Under the pieces are notes generated by a model, which saw only the letters and a program-made list of their open reading frames with translations, had not been told where the DNA came from and searched no databases. Positions 9,942 through 21,646 of a DNA stretch of 64,000 nucleotides are shown in pieces. The stretch spans positions 28,245-92,244 of the forward strand of contig JACKQL020000152.1 of NCBI GenBank assembly GCA_018296165.2. Direction: 5' to 3'. A program made the translations under genes and the position numbers. Position 1 is the stretch's first letter, and each line of letters begins with the position of its first letter. This DNA is from Termitomyces sp. T153 (Eukaryota > Basidiomycota > Agaricomycetes > Agaricales > Lyophyllaceae).

Positions 9942-12188
9942 TGTCATGACCCACTCTTAGGCTTCCAGACATCTTCCCAAGCAACTCTGCCCCCCTGGAG
10001 TCCCCACCAACACCCCCTTGACTCATCCCAGCCTTTGTCCACCCATGACACCTGCTCCAGACAACTCTGATGCTTCCCTGGCAAATCCCAACAGCCCCCC
10101 TGGCAAATCCCATCACTTTCCCATTCCCTTATGAGCCCCCAGCTATCTCCAACACTCCCCAGAAACTCTTACACCATGCTGCAGACCCCCTCCAATGTGT
10201 CACCATGGCCTGCCTAACTACTCCAGAACATTTCATTGACCATGGTGCAGCCCATGCTCCCATCAGTTCCCTCAGTTCCCATCAGTATATTACTGCAGCC
10301 CACCAACTGATCAGAACCAACACCCATTGACCCAGCACAGCTCCAGCAAACTATGCTGCCAGACCTGCTATTCCCAGAAGAGCTCTAGTAGTCAGTATTT
10401 AAGTTATAGAGTAATATCTGCTACAGTAGTCTTGATATTACCTACTTACATCTGTGTTTGTTACTGTCAGGTTCTGCTAACTACAGGGGCTCAGCTTAAC
10501 TGGGTGAGTCCTTACTAGGCAGATGCAATGTCCTGCACTGATAACCTGGCACTTTGAGGAGGTCTGGACTTCAGATACTTGCAAGGGCAAGTCAAAGGAG
10601 AGTGGTCTGAGCAAGTCCAAAGTGGTCTGGAGAGGTCTTAAACAAGGTGCAAGGAAAGGTTGGGCTTGGAGAAGTTCCAGGTATAAGTTCAGGGGTAAGT
10701 ATTGGTGATGCAGAGCAAACAGAGGCTACACAAGTGATGGGAGTGGGGCTGGAGTTTTATGGGAGATCAATAGATGTTGATGGGTGTTAGAGCCAAGTGA
10801 ATAGTGAGGTCTGGAGTTGGTTAAGAATATTTGAGGAGTTGTGATCATAAGCATGGAGCTCATAACAGTGTTAGAGTTGAAGGGGACTTGGACACAACAA
10901 AGGAAATATAGACAAGCAAGATGAGATGGAGTTGAGGTGAGATTGAGATGAGAATGAAAATAGATTCAAGCAGAGATATGAAATGATAACAAAACAATAA
11001 TGGAGATAGAGACAAGACAAGACCAGGAGACTGAGATAAGACTGGGAGGCTGAGAGAAGGGAAAATGTAACACAAGACATGAAACACAAGAGACAAGCAA
11101 TTAGAAACACATCAGGTAAAGCAGGTAATATCAAGACTAGAGTACAGGATGTTACTCTACAACTTATATACTAACTACTGGGACAGCTCCAGGGATAGCA
11201 GGTCTGATGGTGGGGCTTGTTGGGGTCATGCAGAGCCAATGTGTGTTGGTTGTGATCAGGGGGTGGGCTGTGGTAATATACTGATGGGATCAGCTGGAGA
11301 TGTGGGCCATCCTGGGGTTATTGTAATGCTCTGGAGCTGGTCAGGTAAGTCAGGGTGACAAGCTAGTGATGTACACTAGCATCAGAAACAGTGAGGGAGG
11401 GTTCCAGGGACTCAGGAGAGAAAGGGGAAGCATCAAGGTCTGCAGGGAAACATGTCAGAGTTAGCCAGGGAGCTGTCAGGATTTGCCAGGGAAGTGTTGG
11501 AGTTAGCTAGAGTAAGTGTCATGGGTGAACAAAGGTTGGGGGAGTTGAAGGGGGAACTCCAGGGAAGAGAGGTGTCTTGGGGAGAGGGGGGTTTTGGGAA
11601 CAGGTTGTAATAGTTACATTTCTCAGTTTTGTCTCTGCTTCTATCTTTTGTCTTGTTCTCATCTTGTATTGTTCTCTCAATCTATTTTGTTTGTGTCTCT
11701 GTCTTGTCTTGACTCTGTCTTGTCTTGCCCGCTTCAGTTTCCTTTATTGTTGCCTGAATTCCTTTCAACTCTAACTCTGTTACAAACTCTGTGCATATCT
11801 TTGTTCATACATTTATGACCCCATACATTCATGATTAATACCAGACCTTGCCCTACACTTGGCCCCAGAACCCATCAACACTGATTGATCCCCTGTCAAT
11901 CTCCAGCCCTGCTCCCATCACTTGCATGGCCTCCACTTGCCCCACACACTCAATACACACCTCTGGACTTGTGCCTAATGCATCCCCAAGCCCAACTCCC
12001 CTCATACCTTGTCTTAGACTTCCCCAGACCACCCCAGACTTGTTTGGACCACTCCCCTTAGCTTATCCTCACAAGTATCTGAAGTCCAGACCTCCCCAGA
12101 ACACTAGCTTATAAGTGCAGGACATTGCATCCACCTAGTAAGGACTTGCCCAGTTAAGCTGAGCCCCCATGGTCAGCAGAACCTGACA
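9942..12188 (+). mobile_element. Solo LTR (1.1-kb LTR family), interrupted by another solo LTR
   Basis: It begins TGTCATGACCC and ends CCTGACA, as do the LTRs at 49834-51002 and 54989-56199. Removing the insertion 10465-11617 leaves about 1094 bp. The flanks CTGGC (9937-9941) and CTAGC (12189-12193) are a 5-bp target duplication with one transition. CpG is almost absent (I find one, near 11727), whereas the related LTRs at 47-64 kb are CpG-rich. Strand is given by comparison with copies that have polypurine tracts. Confidence 0.82.
10465..11612 (-). mobile_element. Nested solo LTR of the same family
   Basis: It begins TGTCAGGTTCTGCTAAC (compare TGTCAGGTTCCGCTGAC at 47035) and ends GGTTGTAATA, which is the family end GGTCATGACA with C-to-T and G-to-A changes. 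It is flanked by a perfect 5-bp duplication GTTAC (10460-10464 and 11613-11617). It lies inside the solo LTR 9942-12188 in opposite orientation. No internal region remains, so it is a product of LTR-LTR recombination. Confidence 0.85.
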
Positions 12189-12640
12189 CTAGCCTTGAGA
12201 AGAAAGTTTGCAAAATCATCTGTGACAAGATCAATACTGGTGTCTATGAACCCTCCAACTCAGCCTACTGCTTCCACTAGTTCTGCATTCTCAAAAAAAA
12301 TGGTAAGCTCTATTTGGTGCCCTCAACTTGTGATGCTACTTATGGGATGGACCAAGATCTCTCACAACATACTCAGCTTCACAACATACATAGTCTGCCA
12401 ATGGCTACAGGACTTGAAGCACTTTGAGCACCATAGAAACACTGACTATGCCACATTTGTTTACTAAGCTATCACCTTCTTCCTTGCTGACAGTAAGCTC
12501 TGGCAACACAACCAAGATGGTGGTGTACAAGCTCTTTATTGACACTAGCAGCCACATCCACATCCTGCATGCCATGCTTGATGAGCTGGATCACAGAGGA
12601 CTTTGTGCTACCCAAGCAGCCCTTCTGTGAAATATACCTT
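12189..12640 (+). pseudogene. Decayed Ty3/gypsy pol, right piece (RT fragment)
   Basis: The reading LEKKVCKIICDKINTGVYEP followed by SNSAYCFH and ILKKNGKL matches the RT of the element at 4719-5927 (IEAGVYEPSNSSYRS, VLKKDG). After a deletion it continues with CDATYGMDQ and SLPMA, RT palm motifs. Frameshifts and stops are frequent. It ends near 12640, where unique sequence begins. Confidence 0.65.
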
Positions 12641-12827
12641 CACTCTTTGGAAATCAGTGAACAAGATGCAACAGGAACTCAAAGATCTTGACGTCCATTG
12701 CGTTCCGTCGAGAAACTTGAGACACTGAATGTCAATGGTATCGTCTTATGTTACAGAACATAACTGTGTAGATATTCAGGTATCTGTATCTTCGTGAATA
12801 CAATCCAGATCTCGTTACACACACTCG

Positions 12828-14516
12828 CTAGAGCTTAGCTTGTATACTTGTGTCTGGAGTAAGTGTAAAGCCTGCATACCCGCCCCGAGCACTCTCTTGA
12901 ATCAGGGTCGTGTATAGTGGGAGACCACCCACAAAGTTGAGGGCTTCAATGCGCTTCCCCGGCACATTTGCGCCTGTGTACCATGACTTCGCGTGTAGAA
13001 AGAGACCTTCGGAAAAGAGGTCGGTCACGCGCTGGACCCAGGCTTCTGAGGCTTCCCGCGTTGGATCGATGCGGGCATAGTTGTGTTGGCGAAGGTAGGT
13101 GAGACAGTCGATGATCCAGTCGCCTTGGAGCTCCTATGAACAGTCAGGGTTTGAGGATTATGTGTTGCTGAAACATAAACTCACAACGCATGTAGGCCCG
13201 TTGCAGAACGCTGTGGGACCGTGGGGACCGTATGGGAAGAACATATTCGGATAGCCTGCGACTGACATTCCCAGATAAGTCGAGAGGCCCTTTTTCCACT
13301 TGTCACCAATAGAGACGCCATCTGTTCCCTTGATGTCAATTTGAGAGATACTCCCCGTTACTGCATCAAAACCCGTAGCGAGCACGAGCACATCAAACTC
13401 ATGCACCACCCCATCCCGTGTCTTCACCCCATTTGGAACGACCTCAATGATTGGGTTTTCGTTGAGGTCGATAAGAGCAACGTTGGACTGATTGAACACT
13501 TCGTAATATGATTGCTCCAGACTATGTCGCTTCACACCAAACGGATGCGGTGGCTTTTCCGGCGCGAGCTTGCGCTGCATCTCGGGATCCCGAATCCGCT
13601 CGAGCACCTTCTTCCTCCAAAATGCATACATCTCAGCGTTCACCTTCTCATTACTGGTGATATCATTGCACGAGCCGACTATGTAGTGGAACCCTCCCTT
13701 CGACCACAGGTCGTTGAACAGGAGATATCGTTCCTCTGGGGATAGATCAGACGCACCGCGATTTATATGGTCGTATTGAAACCCAATGGTGGTTTGGAAA
13801 CGGCGCCTGAATAGAATGGGATACATCTCTTCCTTCATTTTCGTCTGGGTAGCTACGTCGACAAGGGATTGATTCATCGGCAATGCGAGATTGGGAGTAC
13901 GTTGGAATACGGTGAGGTGAGCCGCGATAGGCCCAACTTCCTGTATCACCTGTACACCACTGGCACCCGTTCCAATAATACCGACACGTTTTCCAGCCAT
14001 ATCAACCCCAACTTGGGGCCATAAGGATGTATGGTGCACGGTCCCTTGGAAGTTGTCGAGTCCTGGTATGTTGGGAAAGAGAGGTTTGGATGCGAAGCCG
14101 GTACAAAGGATGAGGAAGTGGGGGTTGACAGTTATTCCGGTGTTGGTGAAGACGGACCAGCGGTTTGTGGTGGCGTTAAAGGAGGCGGAAGTTACTCGAG
14201 TGTTGAAGGAGATGTCCCGGCTCACCCCAAGCTTTCTGTCGACGTAATCGAAGTACTTGATTATTTCCTGTCGGCCTGGATACTTCTCTACCCAGTTCCA
14301 GTCCCTCCACAATTCTTCAAGGGAGAGTTGGTACATTGAGAAGTCGGTGTCGACGCGTGCGCCGGGATAGCAGTTCCAATGCCAGATGCCACCCAAATTA
14401 CTACCAGCTTCAAAGAGCTTGACAGAGAATCCAGCCTTGCGCAGTTTGTGCAGCTGATAAACACCGCTGAATCCTGCACCTACGATGAGGACGTCGAGAT
14501 TCTGATGTCCACTCAT
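12828..14516 (-). CDS. Baeyer-Villiger-type flavin monooxygenase
   Basis: Two exons (14516-13185 and 13133-12828, 51-bp intron GTGAGT...TAG, phase 0) encode 545 residues, the usual size. The FAD Rossmann motif is VGAGFSG near residue 12, the NADPH motif is GTGASG near residue 180, and between them lies the Baeyer-Villiger fingerprint FQGTVHHTSLWP (FxGxxxHxxxW). Such enzymes insert oxygen next to a ketone, or oxidise N or S atoms, with NADPH and O2; the substrate cannot be read from sequence. I chose the ATG at 14516 because the longer frame starts only with GTG at 14555. No biosynthetic cluster partner is seen nearby. The 3' side borders the transposon nest. Confidence 0.9.
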
Positions 14517-15804
14517 GAGGTTTGATACTCGAATGATAGTATCGCTTCGCTCCACCTGTCATACTTAAAAGATTCAGCGGCCATATTCCTGGGAATTGCT
14601 GCATAAGCTACAATTTGTCCCGCTGGGCTAGGGAAAATCGATTTAGAGTCTGATTGAGTGGGAGCCAAAAGACCCACAATCTGGTGACAAAGGTGAGATT
14701 AGTGAGGCTAACGTACGACATATTTGCATAAGAAGACCGATATAAATGCGCTGCTATTCGCCGACCACTGGCAGAACGATGCACATGCTTGACCGTGGGT
14801 CAGATGGTTAGTCACCAAAACAATCACAAGGTCCGAATGAGGTCGTCTTCTTTCTTTCCAATAGGAAGCTCGGCGCTCGCGGAGGAACGTGGTACACTCC
14901 AAATCACACTGATTGCCTAAGTGCACTGAGAGCGTGCATTAAGTTATCGTCTTCGAGACATTCGAGCGCTGCTTATTTGTCCGAGTCATGCATCAGATTA
15001 TTATGTAATAATTGTAATAATATATACACCTCAATCCCAAATTGCAAAGAGGATAATCCAATCATATGCCCTTTCGATAGGGAGATTCAAAATTGGGTGC
15101 TATCGATTTCCTTCCATCTCCAGCCTGACCTTCTAACTATATATTACGGGGGCACCATCCTCATCCCAGTCGCCAGAAGTGGAACATTCTTAGTCAGGCT
15201 TCACTGGTGACGTGCATGGAGACTTGACGTTGAACGATGGGTGTTTGATCTCTGCGGACCTTGAGGGTAAGGAGCTTGATTCTGTCCCCTTGGAAGTGGA
15301 GCCCTTCTGATTATCAAGTATCTCAAACGCAGGATTGGATACGTCAAGCGCTGGAAGGATACTCTCGATGCTCGCCAGAAGTTCGAATAGAATGCCTTTG
15401 ATGTTGTTTCAAGCTGCGTTCGAACGACGAATGATAATAATCAAAGCACTTCGACATCTGTTGATCTCATGACATCCTTTTCTCTCCTAAGTTACAAGCA
15501 CAGAAGGCATGGTAACTGTTTCTGTGATCCATCAAGGCAAAGACTGAAGGAAGGTACATAGTATGGGCAATGCTTGCTATTGAAGACCGAACAGACACGA
15601 CAGTAAATTTCATATGCATATGCTCCCAGGTAGCGATTCAGTGGATACCCAGTAACAGATACACATACAGATACGAACGAGGTAGGGAATCCGAAATATT
15701 ATTGTATCTAGATAGGAACGTAATAGTAAGGTCGTCCGTATTAAATGGCCAGGGAAGGCCTCCATGCTCCAATTCTAGTCTTTATCTTCGTCGCGCCGTC
15801 CTAG
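14517..15804. other. Intergenic region, no gene seen
   Basis: It lies between the 5' end of the monooxygenase gene and the 3' end of the first membrane-protein gene. It is AT-rich around 14990-15020. Short ORFs are unsupported. It should hold the monooxygenase promoter, but I identify no motif. Confidence 0.5.
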
Positions 15805-17074
15805 TCAAGCAAATCTCGATGTCAAGCGAAGTTTTTTAGATGAAGAGCTGCGGTACATACATTCGTCGTGAGAACTAAACCCAGTCCCCGTTCCCCTTTC
15901 AGTCTCTACAGAATCACCTTTCTCCAGATCAGTTTTATCCGTTGTTACCGAGTCCATTGACCTCTGACTCGACTGTCGCTTCATCCATGTGCCAATTGTC
16001 CCTTCAGTTGCCTCAAGTTCGTCTACTCGTGAAGCAATTCGATACCAGAGAGAAAACATCATCGTTTTGAAGACATACCTCGTTCGCTTATATGCCGAGG
16101 ATAGATCTCATCTAGGACGAATGGATATTTGTTCCTCAGTTTTTGTCGGTGCCGGCGCCGTCGCCAAATACACAAGGCGATGAAGATGGATACGAGTACT
16201 ACGAAGGCGAAGACGCCTCCAAGCACCTCGCCGACGAGGAGTCCAGTGGATCTTTTGGTACCCTCTGACGTTCCAGAGCTTGTGTTTGGAGTAGTTGTAG
16301 ACGTAGTACCGGCGGCGGCAGCACCTGACGTAGCTGATAGATCCGAAGTCTCCTTGGATGTCGTGGAAGCTGAGAAGATGGGAGAGAGGGCAGGTGACAA
16401 AGAGAGAACTAGAGATCCATCGGGAAGGACTGCAGATTGAGAAGAAGAGGGACTTGTAGATGGTGGGGCAGACAAAATTGTAGATGAAGAGGAAGTGGTA
16501 ACGCTCGTCACGATGTTATTTGCGGAAGTGGACGCTGTAGAGGGGGGTCCCGTAAATGTAAAAAAGGTAGAATTGGTGGTTACAAGTTGCACTGGATGAG
16601 AAACGAGAAGTTCTCCCGTTTCTCTATAGAACCTTTTCAATCAGAGATCATACATTTGCCTCGAAGAACTCACGAGTTCAATGCCTGGACAAAGCATGAC
16701 GCACTGATATTCGGTCAGGTATATAATGTGACATGTTTGTCTACACTTACGGGAATGTCAATCCTTCAGGAAGTTCCTGTGATATGAGAGCATTGCGCTG
16801 AGAAGATGCTTCCGTGTCGATGGCCATTTGATCAAAAAGGGAAGAATTATTGAAGTTTTCGCAAAATCCAATTCTCAGATCAAAATCTTTTGGATCATTC
16901 GGCGAGGAAGTCCAATTGACTGTGATTAATTCCCCAGGAGAAATAGAAGGAGGGTTCGAAAGCTCGAAGGCCTCTACAATCGATAATAACAAAGGAAAAG
17001 ACCTGAAGGAAGGGATGTCAGAGATGCTGCAGACAATAACTTGAAAGGTAAACGCACAATTGTATGATACTCAT
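15805..17074 (-). CDS. P1: single-pass membrane protein, Ig-like ectodomain and Ser/Thr stalk
   Basis: Five exons: 17074-17058, 17002-16751, 16703-16674, 16623-16079, 16025-15805; 354 residues. The signal peptide begins MSIIQLSFPLLLS. The ectodomain has the pattern PPSISPGELITVNWTSSP and GFCEN; this spacing of Pro/Gly before a VxW strand resembles the Kre9/KNH-type Ig-like domain (inference). A 30-nt exon encodes ASCFVQALN with a second Cys. A long Ser/Thr stalk follows, then a helix (GVFAFVVLVSIFIALCIW) and RRRRHR. The cytoplasmic tail (starting VDELEATEG) differs from all paralogues and lacks their end motifs. It is the first of six same-strand paralogues. Function unknown; a cell-wall or surface sensor is a guess from topology. 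Confidence 0.8.
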
Positions 17075-18124
17075 ACATGGCCCGCAATGTGGGGACATAA
17101 TGAATTCGTATCATAGTGTGGGCGTGTCAGAGATCCCTTTAAGGCGCTAGTTGATCCAAGAAAAAATTGGTCGATAACTACCAAGATGCTGATTTACCAA
17201 ATGACGACCATCGAAAACTGGGGATGGGGTATGATGGTGCTTCATCGGGCTTCATGGCTGTGATTCGCCTATACCGGTTGAAATCTACATGGTCGGAAAG
17301 AATTATGCATCTTAAGTCTTCAAAATTTAGATAAAATACACGCCTGATTTGTTCTTAAAGTGTCAACAGCGGTAAATTAAACTTACAGTTTAGCAATCTT
17401 TGCTTCAACAGTTACATACAGTCATGGTGGAAAGACTGTGAACTCAGAACATTGAGCACTGCGGGCATGCCATTGTCAACATATGCATCGAGCTTGTGTG
17501 AAACGGAATCACATGCCGAGAATGCCGATTAGTGCCGGTGATTGCCGACCTACTACTTAATGGAGAGTACTTCAAGTTTAATTATTGCTTGGAGAGTACT
17601 TCAGGGTACTTTAATATTGCTGTCCTGTCCTGGATTTCTCCAATAATTTTGGTCAAGAGAGAGAGGATCTGACGCCGCCCTCTCGTCACAAAGCGGACAT
17701 GTTTCAACGTATCAACGTACAGGAGGTCTCTTGACAACGCGGGGCTGGAATAGTACTGATGTTGGTTGGTGTCTTACAAGTATACCTGATCATCTCTGTA
17801 GAGGTCGAAAATGCAATTCTGATACCGGTGTAGACGTCAGAAAGTTGGAGAAGTCATGATCGAAAGATGGATAAGTCGCTTGGAATATATGGACATATAT
17901 GTCTACTCACGATGTACCAAGGGAGTAAGATGTTAGTTGTCATCCATAGCCGTCTCAAAGAAGCAGCAACTTTGTCATATTGAGCTACTTATGAGTGATG
18001 AAATTATACATACTTAGTAATTGTCAGACTCAATCGCGCCCCTGCTAACTGTCAGCTGTCTTATTTGAGTAGAGCAGACTGCACCCTGCCATAGGTAAGC
18101 ATATAAATCCATGGACATTGTTCT
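17075..18124. other. Intergenic region between P1 and P2
   Basis: No coding frame or RNA gene is recognised. It contains the presumed promoter of P1 and the 3' flank of P2. Confidence 0.5.
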
Positions 18125-19308
18125 TCAAACTGAAGAATATTCTGGTGGTATAATGACAGCACTACGGAATTGGTTTTCCAGTGCATTCAATCGCTCCTTC
18201 AATATTGTTACTTCTTCCTCCACCGGACCCTGCTCTGTCCTCACCACTCTTCCCATCCCCATCCCCATCCCCATCCCCATCCCCATCCCCATCTCCGCCT
18301 CACTACTACCTACTTCTTGATTGATTTGGTTAGCTACTCCACCCTGAGGGACTGCCAACTGCCGATTAGACTGCAGATTCTGAATGTCACCTCTCTCATC
18401 AGCTGTTGTTCCTTCACTCTTATATTCATCTATTGTAAATTGAGTAAAGTGATCGAATATGAAGAAAAGTTAACCGTTTCTCGGACTGACCCCTTTTATT
18501 AGTACGCTGAACATATGTTTCGTTCGAGATAAATGGTTCTGCACTCCTAAGCTGACGGTGGCGTTGGCGACGGCGACGGCGACGGCAAATCCACCAGGTG
18601 ATGAAACCAGATAACAGTACTAGGAATGCAACGACACCTCCAAGTGCCTCTCCCACGAGGGGTCCAATGGGTCTCCTGACACCTTCTGATGCTGCAGAGC
18701 TGTGGGCTGCTGAGGTCGTGGAGGTGGATGGAGAAATAATTACGCTTGTAGAAGCGAAAAAAACTGTATCAGATGAGATAGATGAAGGACCTTGGCCCTC
18801 GAGCAGAATCGAGTTTGAAGTAATAAGATCTCCAGTAGATCTAAGAAAATGTCTTCAGACAGACATCATGCATTTGCTGCCCAAAACTCACGAATCGAAA
18901 GCTTGGATAGAACATGCCACACTAGGATTGTATGAGTCATAAAATAAGTAAGATAGGTTCATTTTTACCACTTACGGGAACTCCAATTCGGGAGATAGTG
19001 CCTTTGGTATTGAAATATTTCGTGAGTTGGATGCTTGCGCATCGATAGCTTGTTCGTCCAAAAGGAAAGGACCGGACTCGAATTGTTCCGAGTCAGCGCA
19101 AAAACCGATACCCATGTCAAATTTTGTTGGATCATCCTGCGTTAAAGTCCAGAAAATTACAAAGGAATCGCCAGGGAAAGTAAAAGAAGGGTGTAAAAGC
19201 TCGAAAGCCTCGGCAACAGACAGTAACGAGAGACAAGATCTGAAGAGGGACTGTTAGATACTACAGGCAATATTTTGAGGTATTAACGCACAATTGTAGG
19301 ACACTCAT
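18125..19308 (-). CDS. P2: single-pass membrane protein, coiled-coil tail (type A)
   Basis: Five exons: 19308-19292, 19239-18976, 18921-18892, 18840-18491, 18429-18125; 321 residues, the frame closing exactly. The signal peptide starts MSVLQLSCLSLLS. The ectodomain contains FDMGIGFCADSE. The 30-nt exon gives VACSIQAFD. A short Ser/Thr stalk, helix (VVAFLVLLSGFITWWI) and six Arg follow. The tail has Gln-rich sequence, a sevenfold Met-Gly repeat and a predicted coiled coil (EEEVTILKERLNALENQ) ending PPEYSSV. The donor of the last intron is GTCAGT, weaker than the others. It pairs with P4 as the older and newer product of a segmental duplication. Confidence 0.82.
18252..18294. repeat. Hexanucleotide repeat (CCCCAT)n in P2
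   Basis: About seven units of a 6-bp repeat lie in the last exon of P2 and encode alternating Met-Gly in the cytoplasmic tail. Because the unit is 6 bp, changes in copy number keep the frame. P4 has no such tract at the matching position. Confidence 0.85.
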
Positions 19309-20252
19309 GCCTGTCAGTGTCCCAAAGGGTGGGGGCATACTATCTAGATCTAGTGTGTGGGTATGTCAGGAATTCACCCCTTCAAGAGAAAATGGGTAAC
19401 AACCAACATATTAAGGGACAACCATCGCTGTGCTGCAAAGGTGCTCTATCAGGATCCTTTGTTGAGATCGTCCGAAGTCGCCACTCCAAAAAGTCATCTG
19501 AACTCTATGATCTAAACCCTAGCTTCAATTTGGGCACAAGAGAACATCTGATACTTACTGCTAACTTACTGACCCAATAACAGAAAACCTGCCAGATTAG
19601 CAGATGATCCTGACTTCGGTCTAACAGTCATGATTGGAAAATTGTGCCCTCATAGTAGACAGGGACACTGGCATGCGATGTGTTTACACGTGTTCAAGAA
19701 TCAAAATCGTAGGGTCAAAACGGATTCAACATGGATATCAGTGCTACTAGAAGAGCCGGCGGCAAGTTCAGCGATGTGTGCTGATTTGCCGTGTCCTAGG
19801 GGCCCCGGCCAGAATACATTTTACCGGAGAACTTACATGGTATCTGTATCCTGGGAACGAAATGAGTACCGAACGCTTTAACCAATCAATGAGAGTGACA
19901 ACTGGCTATTTGGAGGGTCGAGCATCATTGGCCAGGAAGGAAGCTGGAAATGTTACCACGGCTGTTTGCGTGATAGGAAAATGACTTTAGTGCGGAGAAT
20001 CATCAGTGTCCCTGATTCGACCGAATCATGGATTAGAATATGACTGTACAAGAGGTTGAATAACGATGAAGAGGCAATCCTCGATCTGTGACTATGTCAG
20101 TGGCTTAGGACACAGCGTTGAGATTGGTGTATAGTCCAAAAAGTGTTGTTCCGATACTGTAGAAAGTCGGGAAAATCATGATTGAACTATTGTGACTGTA
20201 AGAAGGTCATTGATCAATCATTCAAATTGGTTACGTTCAACACAGATGTACA
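19309..20252. other. Intergenic spacer P2-P3 (duplicated)
   Basis: No gene is seen. The part around 19780-19950 is clearly related to 24370-24540 between P4 and P5 (shared ACTTACATGGTAT, CGCTTTRACC, CATTGGCCAGGAA-type segments), so the spacer was copied together with the genes. Confidence 0.6.
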
Positions 20253-21646
20253 TCACAGAACGGATGATGAATTCGAGTAACTAGGAGGTGGTTGTTCGCC
20301 ATACAACTGATATTCGAGATCGCGTTGCTGAACGGCGAGTTCGAGCATACGTTGTCGTACAACTGCTAGCTGTTGTTCTAGTGGATCACTCCAAAGAGGG
20401 GGATCATCGAGACCAGATAGACCGTTGTGGGCACTCTCACGCAGGGATATTGTTTCCTGCAGTTGGTCATGCTGTCGTTGAGCAGCTTCCCTCTCGCGAG
20501 TGATTTGTGCGAGCTGACCTTCATAAAGTCATGAGTGGTATGGCTTTGATAGGAAAACGATAATAACTTACTGTTCTTGTCCAATGGTTGAATGTAACTT
20601 GGATCGTAAGGGAGAGGAACAAGAGTAGAGAAAAGGTGCGATGGTGTACGCCTTCGGCGAAAGCAGATCAAGAGAATTATCAGTATCCCCAAACCAACCA
20701 AACTACCAAATACAACCCCCACGATCAATCCGGTGGGAGTCGCAGATTTTTTTGTAGACCCAGAAGCTGCTGTTATACTCTGAGAAGTAGAGGACGTAGT
20801 TGGTATCGCATTTCTACTTTACATCTCAGTTGGCTCAACCAATCTAGGAACAGTGGGAGGCTTACTCAAAGGATAAAGAGGATGAAACATCCGTTGAACT
20901 CGTCGTAAATGGCAAAGTAGGTGTAGGCGTGAGCTGCATAGACACAGACGCGGACGTTGTCGAGTCTGATTCCGGCGTAGTTAGGCTTTTCCTTCACACG
21001 TGCTTCAGTAAAATCAATCGATTAAGGAAAAGATAGGAAACATACTCGGATGTCGTAGAGAATGATATTGTTGGCTGAAGTGGAAATATCGACGTAGATT
21101 CACGCAGGGGGGCCAAGATTGTGAAGGTGGCAGTTGGAATTGTCTCCAAGGGGTCCTGAGGATCTGAACTATTCATTCTGTCCAGCTGGTCCTCTCGAAC
21201 CAAGACAGCCAAACTTACTTGGTATTCGCGAGCAAATGACACTCAGTTCTGAATAAGTATCTGTTAATCCTGGCCTGCAAGGTTTGGTGAACTTTCACAT
21301 ACGGTAGTTGGAACTGAGGGAATACATCGGGGACATCAAAGAGAAATGGAGAAGCAGCCGTTTGCACGACCAGTGGATTGAGTAGAGGTATGCTCATACT
21401 ATCACAATTTATGCTGAGCTTGAAAGAATCGGCATCGCCAGGAGAAAAATGCCATGACACGGCCAGCGTCCGACTTTGGAAGATCGAGGCAGGTGAAACA
21501 TTAAAGTCAAGAGCACCAGCCCCAGCTAAGAAGGTAAGCATCCTGTACGTCCGAGGGACAAGGTTGGGCGTCATGACACACCAAAATCGATAGTAGGAGG
21601 AGACGTACATCGTAGACTTGAGCACGCTCGAGGCTCGTTGAGGCAT
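20253..21646 (-). CDS. P3: single-pass membrane protein, PPxY tail (type B)
   Basis: Seven exons: 21646-21609, 21542-21303, 21248-21219, 21168-21046, 20991-20866, 20816-20572, 20518-20253; 355 residues, all junctions in phase. The signal peptide follows STMMLTFLAGAGA. The ectodomain carries TLAVSWHFSPGDADSF and SINCDS. The 30-nt exon gives TECHLLANT. Three stalk exons are Ser/Thr-rich. The helix is LVGLGILIILLICF, then RRRRTPSH. The tail has a Gln-rich coiled coil and ends GEQPPPSYSNSSSVL with a PPSY (PPxY) motif, the ligand type of WW domains as in Rsp5/NEDD4 ligases. Start chosen at ATG 21646; the longer frame begins with TTG. Confidence 0.82.

Noticed and set aside
14517..14555. 13-residue N-terminal extension of the monooxygenase
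   Set aside because: It starts with GTG; the ATG at 14516 gives a normal N-terminus just before the FAD motif.
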